DNA from: Sediminicola luteus
Lineage (GTDB): Bacteria > Bacteroidota > Bacteroidia > Flavobacteriales > Flavobacteriaceae
DNA: 64,000 nt
Direction: 5' to 3'
NCBI RefSeq assembly: GCF_002514735.1
Contig: NZ_NBWU01000001.1
Location: 558,001 to 622,000, forward strand
The notes below the pieces were generated by a model. It made no database searches. It had not been told where the DNA came from and was given only the letters and a program-made list of their open reading frames with translations. The position numbers and the translations under genes are program-made. This document shows, one piece after another, positions 60,883 to 64,000 of the stretch (the stretch's first letter is position 1; each line of letters starts with the position of its first letter).

Positions 60883-61854
60883 ATGAATTCATATTTACCT
60901 ACCGTCGAAAATCTAGAAAACGGCCACCCGGTCAAGGTGTATTATCAAGAAAGTGCTTTGATCCAAAAACTGATATTGGAAATCACCGATGTTGACCCAG
61001 GTGAGGAACTACAGAAATACATCAACATATTTAACCAGTTGGCAACCATTGAAAAACGCTTCGCTAGAAAGGAAAACCAACTCTTCCCGTATTTGGAAAA
61101 ACATGGTTGGAACGGTCCAAGCCGGAATATGTGGTCTTTTCATGATGTGCTCAGAGACCAAATCCGATTACTTCGGGAATATCTAGAACAAAAAGATTTT
61201 GATAAACTCCGCACCAACACTCCTTATTTGGTTCAGGGAATCGGTCGCTTATTGACCATAGAAGACCAAGTTCTTTTCCCGAATGCCATGTCTTTACTGG
61301 ATGAAACGGAATGGATGGAGTTTTATTCCGGTGATGAAGAAATCGGGTGGATGATTCCTAAGCCGGAAGACCCGAATAAAAAAAAGGAAAACTATGTGCA
61401 CCCGGCCGACGACCACCAAATTAAGGCCCACCAATTAAATACGGACCACACCTACCATTATGACGAGGGTTATATGAGCCCCGAACAGGTAAACCTATTA
61501 CTGCGGTTTTTACCTGTAGATATTACCTATGTAGATGAAAACGATCGGGTTATTTTTTACAACCGGGGCGAAGAACGGGTGTTTCCCCGAAGCAAAGGTA
61601 TCATTGGCAGGGAAGTGCAGTTTTGCCACCCACCCAAAAGCGTTCATATGGTCTTGCGTATCGTGGAAGAATTCAAGGCCGGTACCAAAGATATGGCCGA
61701 GTTTTGGTTCGACTATCGGGGCCGTAAGATCCATATCCGATACTTTGCCATTAGGGACGACAACAAAACTTATAAAGGGGTCATTGAAATGTCCCAGGAT
61801 GTTACCGAAATCCAGCAGTTGGAAGGTCAAAAACGTTTACTTGATTGGGATTGA
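60883..61854 (+). CDS. DUF438/hemerythrin-like protein with PAS domain
   Basis: 323 residues. The N-terminal about 45-150 region is a four-helix hemerythrin-like/DUF438 unit with several Asp/Glu/His candidates (YLEKHGWNGPSRNMWSFHDVLRDQIRLL, LTIEDQVLFP). A linker with HxH-type residues (HPADDHQIKAHQLNTDHTYHYDEG) is followed by a PAS domain (about 205-315: LLRFLPVDITYVDENDRVIFYNRGEERVFPR, GREVQFCHPPKSVHMV). Position 5 bp after norD suggests a role in sensing or handling NO or oxygen, or in iron delivery; this is inference. No output domain is attached. Confidence 0.85.
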   Translation: MNSYLPTVENLENGHPVKVYYQESALIQKLILEITDVDPGEELQKYINIFNQLATIEKRFARKENQLFPYLEKHGWNGPSRNMWSFHDVLRDQIRLLREYLEQKDFDKLRTNTPYLVQGIGRLLTIEDQVLFPNAMSLLDETEWMEFYSGDEEIGWMIPKPEDPNKKKENYVHPADDHQIKAHQLNTDHTYHYDEGYMSPEQVNLLLRFLPVDITYVDENDRVIFYNRGEERVFPRSKGIIGREVQFCHPPKSVHMVLRIVEEFKAGTKDMAEFWFDYRGRKIHIRYFAIRDDNKTYKGVIEMSQDVTEIQQLEGQKRLLDWD

Positions 61855-62027
61855 TGTGGTCCCCTAACCCCCAAGGGAAGAACCTTGTTTTAACAGTTTA
61901 TGATTTGAAGGTTTCATGAATATCCATAAAATTTTACTTCGGATCTCCCAATTCGTACTTCGTACTTGGAAGGGGTTTGAAGGGTTTATGGTTCAAGACG
62001 ATAAAGATTAAGTAGAATATTTATGTC

Positions 62028-62049
62028 ACTTCGACCCAATGGGAGAAGT
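62028..62049. repeat. Hairpin element upstream of norE
   Basis: ACTTC-GA-CCC-AAT-GGG-A-GAAGT, two stacked stems in the 233-bp gap between the DUF438 gene and norE. The surrounding text (TGTCACTTCGACC ... GAAGTCTCACAAA) resembles dispersed intergenic sequences that I recall from other flavobacteria; not verified. The rest of the gap holds a C/G-run remnant (61861-61880) and a tandem TTCGTACTTCGTACTT. Confidence 0.4.
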
Positions 62050-62087
62050 CTCACAAACAGCTTTGATGATAGAGAAAATGATTATTA

Positions 62088-62660
62088 ATGAAAACAGCCG
62101 GTAAAAACGCGATTTTTTATCCCCCAGGAGGCATCTTGATCTGGATTCTGATCTTTTTGGAACTGATCACCTTTGGTATCGCCCTCTTGGCCATGGTGTA
62201 TGAAGGGGGGCAAGACCCTGTGTCTTTCCACCAATCCCGTTTACTCTTAAACCCCACATTAGGTACCTTGAATACTTTGATACTGCTGAGTAGTGGGTAT
62301 TTTATGGCGCTAAGCGTGGGTGCCCTCAAAAAGGACAACGCCCAATTGGCCAAACGACACCTAGTCTATGCCATGCTATTGGGATTCGCCTTTCTCGGCG
62401 TCAAAGGATTTGAATACTACCAGAAAATCGGAGACGGACTCGTTTTGGGCTACAACACTTTTTTCGATTACTATTGGTTGCTTACCCTATTCCATGTCAT
62501 ACACGTTATCGTAGGCTTGGTGATTTTAGGGTTCCAATGGTTCGGAATGCGTGCAAACCACCCGGAGCGTTTAGATGATCTCGAAGCTTCTGCCGCCTTT
62601 TGGCATATGTGCGACCTGATCTGGCTCTTATTGTTCCCGTTACTCTATCTATTCTTTTAA
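62088..62660 (+). CDS. norE: NorE, cytochrome c oxidase subunit III-like protein
   Basis: 190 residues with five predicted helices (about 13-36, 58-78, 88-106, 128-150, 170-190). The text FYPPGGILIWILIFLELITFGIAL and HVIHVIVGLVILGF, then AAFWHMCDLIWLLLFPLLYLF are typical of NorE, the subunit III homologue found with NO reductases that improves their activity. norF follows after 30 bp. Confidence 0.9.
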   Translation: MKTAGKNAIFYPPGGILIWILIFLELITFGIALLAMVYEGGQDPVSFHQSRLLLNPTLGTLNTLILLSSGYFMALSVGALKKDNAQLAKRHLVYAMLLGFAFLGVKGFEYYQKIGDGLVLGYNTFFDYYWLLTLFHVIHVIVGLVILGFQWFGMRANHPERLDDLEASAAFWHMCDLIWLLLFPLLYLFF

Positions 62661-62690
62661 CCCCGCTATGTACCAAACCCACCGTTTTAT

Positions 62691-62930
62691 ATGAAGACCA
62701 CATTATTTACTTGGTTGTTTTTGATCGCCCTCACCCTGGGAGCCACCGGATTTTCACTGCAACAGGGTTTATATGCCCTTATTTTCGTAATGCTGTTGGC
62801 CGGGGTAAAATTTTTGACCGTTGCCTTTCAGTTTATGGAACTACGAACAGCCCATGTATTTTGGAAAGGGGCGCTCATCTGTTTCCTCGTACTGTTTTTA
62901 GGTTTGGTTTTACTGCTGAAAACCTACTGA
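62691..62930 (+). CDS. norF: NorF-like small membrane protein (COX4/subunit IV-like)
   Basis: 79 residues with three predicted membrane helices (about 5-20, 24-42 and 55-78). The order ARLT-type head, FVMLLAGVKFLTVAFQFMELRTAHVFWKG and hydrophobic tail corresponds to the cytochrome c oxidase subunit IV-like/NorF family. It probably associates with NorE. Its last 7 bases overlap the 3' end of the convergent SpoU gene. Confidence 0.8.
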   Translation: MKTTLFTWLFLIALTLGATGFSLQQGLYALIFVMLLAGVKFLTVAFQFMELRTAHVFWKGALICFLVLFLGLVLLLKTY

Positions 62931-63382
62931 CGGCTTTTGGGCAACTGCCTATCGTACATGACAATGCTTCCGGCTATGGCCACGTTCAAACTCTTTTCTG
63001 ATTTGAACTGCACCAAATGATGGCTTTTCTCCTGGGCTTTTTTACTGAGTCCATGATCCTCCGCACCCAATAGATATACACACCGCCTCGGATGCTCAAA
63101 GCTTTCAAGAGCCACGGCTTTTTCGGCCATTTCAACACCGACCAAACGGGCCCCTTTGGGTAAATGGGCATAAAAATCATCAAAAGTATCGTAATGGAAA
63201 TAAGGCATGGCCTTTACCGCATGGTGGGTGTCCGAGGCTTGTTTGGCATAGCGGTTGCCAATGGTAAAGATAAAACTGGCCCCTAGGTTTTGGGCCGATC
63301 GCCACAGTGCCCCAAGGTTTTCGGGTGTTTTCCCGTTCTGTATGCCTATCCCAAAAAATTCATGTTCAAAATTGTCGACCAT
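62924..63382 (-). CDS. SpoU family RNA 2'-O-methyltransferase
   Basis: 152 residues, the short single-domain TrmL-like type. Motif 1 N-x-G-x3-R is in PENLGALWRSAQNLG, motif 2 in YLLGAEDHGLS, motif 3 in SLNVAIAGSIVMYDR; together they form the knotted SAM-binding site. The target RNA (probably tRNA) is not decided by sequence. It converges with norF with a 7-bp overlap, so no separate terminator lies between them. Confidence 0.92.
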   Translation of the reverse strand: MVDNFEHEFFGIGIQNGKTPENLGALWRSAQNLGASFIFTIGNRYAKQASDTHHAVKAMPYFHYDTFDDFYAHLPKGARLVGVEMAEKAVALESFEHPRRCVYLLGAEDHGLSKKAQEKSHHLVQFKSEKSLNVAIAGSIVMYDRQLPKSRQ

Positions 63383-63562
63383 GGGGCGAAGATAAGACTT
63401 GTTTCAAATGTTGCATGTCCATGTAGATCCCAAAATAGCACTGACCGCTTTGGCTATCTACTTTTTAAAAAACTAATACTGGGCTTTCAGAAATATGATT
63501 CATTTTTCCAAATCCAAATTATTACCAGCCCTTAAACCATTATTCGAGCTTTACTAATAAAC

Positions 63563-63641
63563 GCGTTAGGTCCCGAGACTTCGGGAGAAGCTGGCTACCC
63601 TATAGCGCGGAAAGCCTGACCCGTCGCGAGGAGGGTAACGC
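63563..63641. repeat. GC-rich structured intergenic element
   Basis: A 79-bp block with termini GCGTTA/TAACGC in an AT-rich gap of 375 bp that has no gene. Inside are a perfect hairpin TCCCGA-GACT-TCGGGA (63571-63586), TACCC/GGGTA (63596-63600 with 63633-63637) and CGCG/CGCG (63606-63609 with 63625-63628). It is either a structured RNA or a small repeat unit. The flanks (63383-63562 and 63642-63757) show no other signal. Confidence 0.5.
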
Positions 63642-63757
63642 CCTATACCTAGATACCAACAAACTTATATTTCTTATGGTTTAAAATTAACCTAGGCTTA
63701 ACCCACAAAACAATCACTTCCAATACCTTGAGCCCACCAAACAACCAAACTTTAAAA

Positions 63758-64000
63758 ATGAAAAAAATCCAATTCTGGGGCATTTTATTTGTCCTGGGCA
63801 TGTTCGGATTGCAGGCCCAAACCGATTCGCTTCTCGTAAAACCTTATTTACAATACGCCACCCAAAACAGCATTCACGTACTCTGGGAAACCACGGCCCC
63901 GGCCAGTACCCTGGTTGAGTATGGCGAGGCCCAGCTCGATGCGGTAGCCCCCAACCTTTCGTTAAAAGCAACACTAGCGGGGAATCGTTTATTACATGAA
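63758..64000 (+). CDS. Secreted metallophosphoesterase/purple-acid-phosphatase-like protein (3' truncated)
   Basis: The first 81 codons run to the window edge without a stop. Translation gives a signal peptide (MKKIQFWGILFVLGMFGLQAQ) and then LLVKPYLQYATQNSIHVLWETTAPASTLVEYGE, the fibronectin-III-like start typical of purple acid phosphatase-type metallophosphoesterases. The catalytic domain lies outside, so the function is tentative. Confidence 0.7.
   Translation, partial: MKKIQFWGILFVLGMFGLQAQTDSLLVKPYLQYATQNSIHVLWETTAPASTLVEYGEAQLDAVAPNLSLKATLAGNRLLHE

Noticed and set aside
62600-63001. Open frame of 133 codons overlapping norE, norF and the SpoU gene
   Set aside because: It crosses three real genes in another frame and resembles no protein family.
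63290-63535. Open frame of 81 codons in the gap after the SpoU gene
   Set aside because: It starts inside the SpoU gene on the other strand; the part outside has no coding signs.
63563-63641. Element considered as an integron attC site
   Set aside because: GTTAGG and GGGTAAC ends are loosely similar to attC core sites, but there is no cassette structure or integrase and the inner helices do not follow the attC layout.
1-64000. tRNA, rRNA, tmRNA, transposase or prophage genes
   Set aside because: No cloverleaf-like sequence, rRNA segment, DDE transposase or phage structural gene was recognised by reading both strands; a tRNAscan/Infernal run would be decisive.

Overview
The window looks like chromosomal DNA of a marine-type member of the Flavobacteriaceae (Bacteroidota). 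Supporting signs are a C-terminal type IX secretion (T9SS) sorting domain, Bacteroidota -7 boxes (TAnnTTTG) upstream of several genes, a carboxypeptidase-regulatory/TonB-plug protein, FabV enoyl reductase, a fused CzcA-TolC pump, 800-residue MacB-type permeases and a NorCB/NorQD/NorEF cluster. No rRNA, tRNA, CRISPR array, integrase, transposase or phage gene was seen.

Layout. 1-7.0 kb: end of mfd overlapping fabV, a secreted thioredoxin-fold protein, two membrane proteins of unknown role, an ACT-like protein and a YraN nuclease-fold protein. 7.0-12.3 kb: a DUF1800/DUF1501 pair behind a perfect 14-bp palindrome, then a membrane protein with TPR-like repeats and a C-terminal HTH. 12.5-30.4 kb: mostly housekeeping and single genes: metG, a plug-like outer-membrane protein, an amidohydrolase, a MalT-type LuxR regulator, a DUF6588-like outer-membrane protein, a U32 peptidase-family protein overlapping a ferredoxin, a sulfatase, an SRPBCC protein, a TetR regulator with an operator at its start codon, a PAP2 phosphatase, ferritin, a small Cys-rich protein and a CoA-transferase.

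30.4-56.2 kb is an export region. On the minus strand an NtrC-type response regulator and its histidine kinase (ATGA overlap) are followed by a heavy-metal efflux unit: a His-rich small protein, a CzcA pump fused to TolC, and a lipoprotein adaptor. Divergently on the plus strand, behind a very good sigma-54 promoter (GG-N10-GC), lies a TolC / MacA / MacB-ATPase set followed by five tandem paralogous permeases of about 800 residues and a second, motif-degenerate ATPase. Almost the same hairpin repeat sits in front of each permease and of the last ATPase. This is the most unusual system in the window.

56.3-63 kb is a respiratory nitric-oxide reductase locus: norC-norB, a strong terminator-like hairpin, norQ-norD, a DUF438/hemerythrin-like PAS protein, and norE-norF. 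It ends against a convergent SpoU RNA methylase. The final 600 bp hold a compact GC-rich structured element and the truncated start of a secreted phosphoesterase-like protein.
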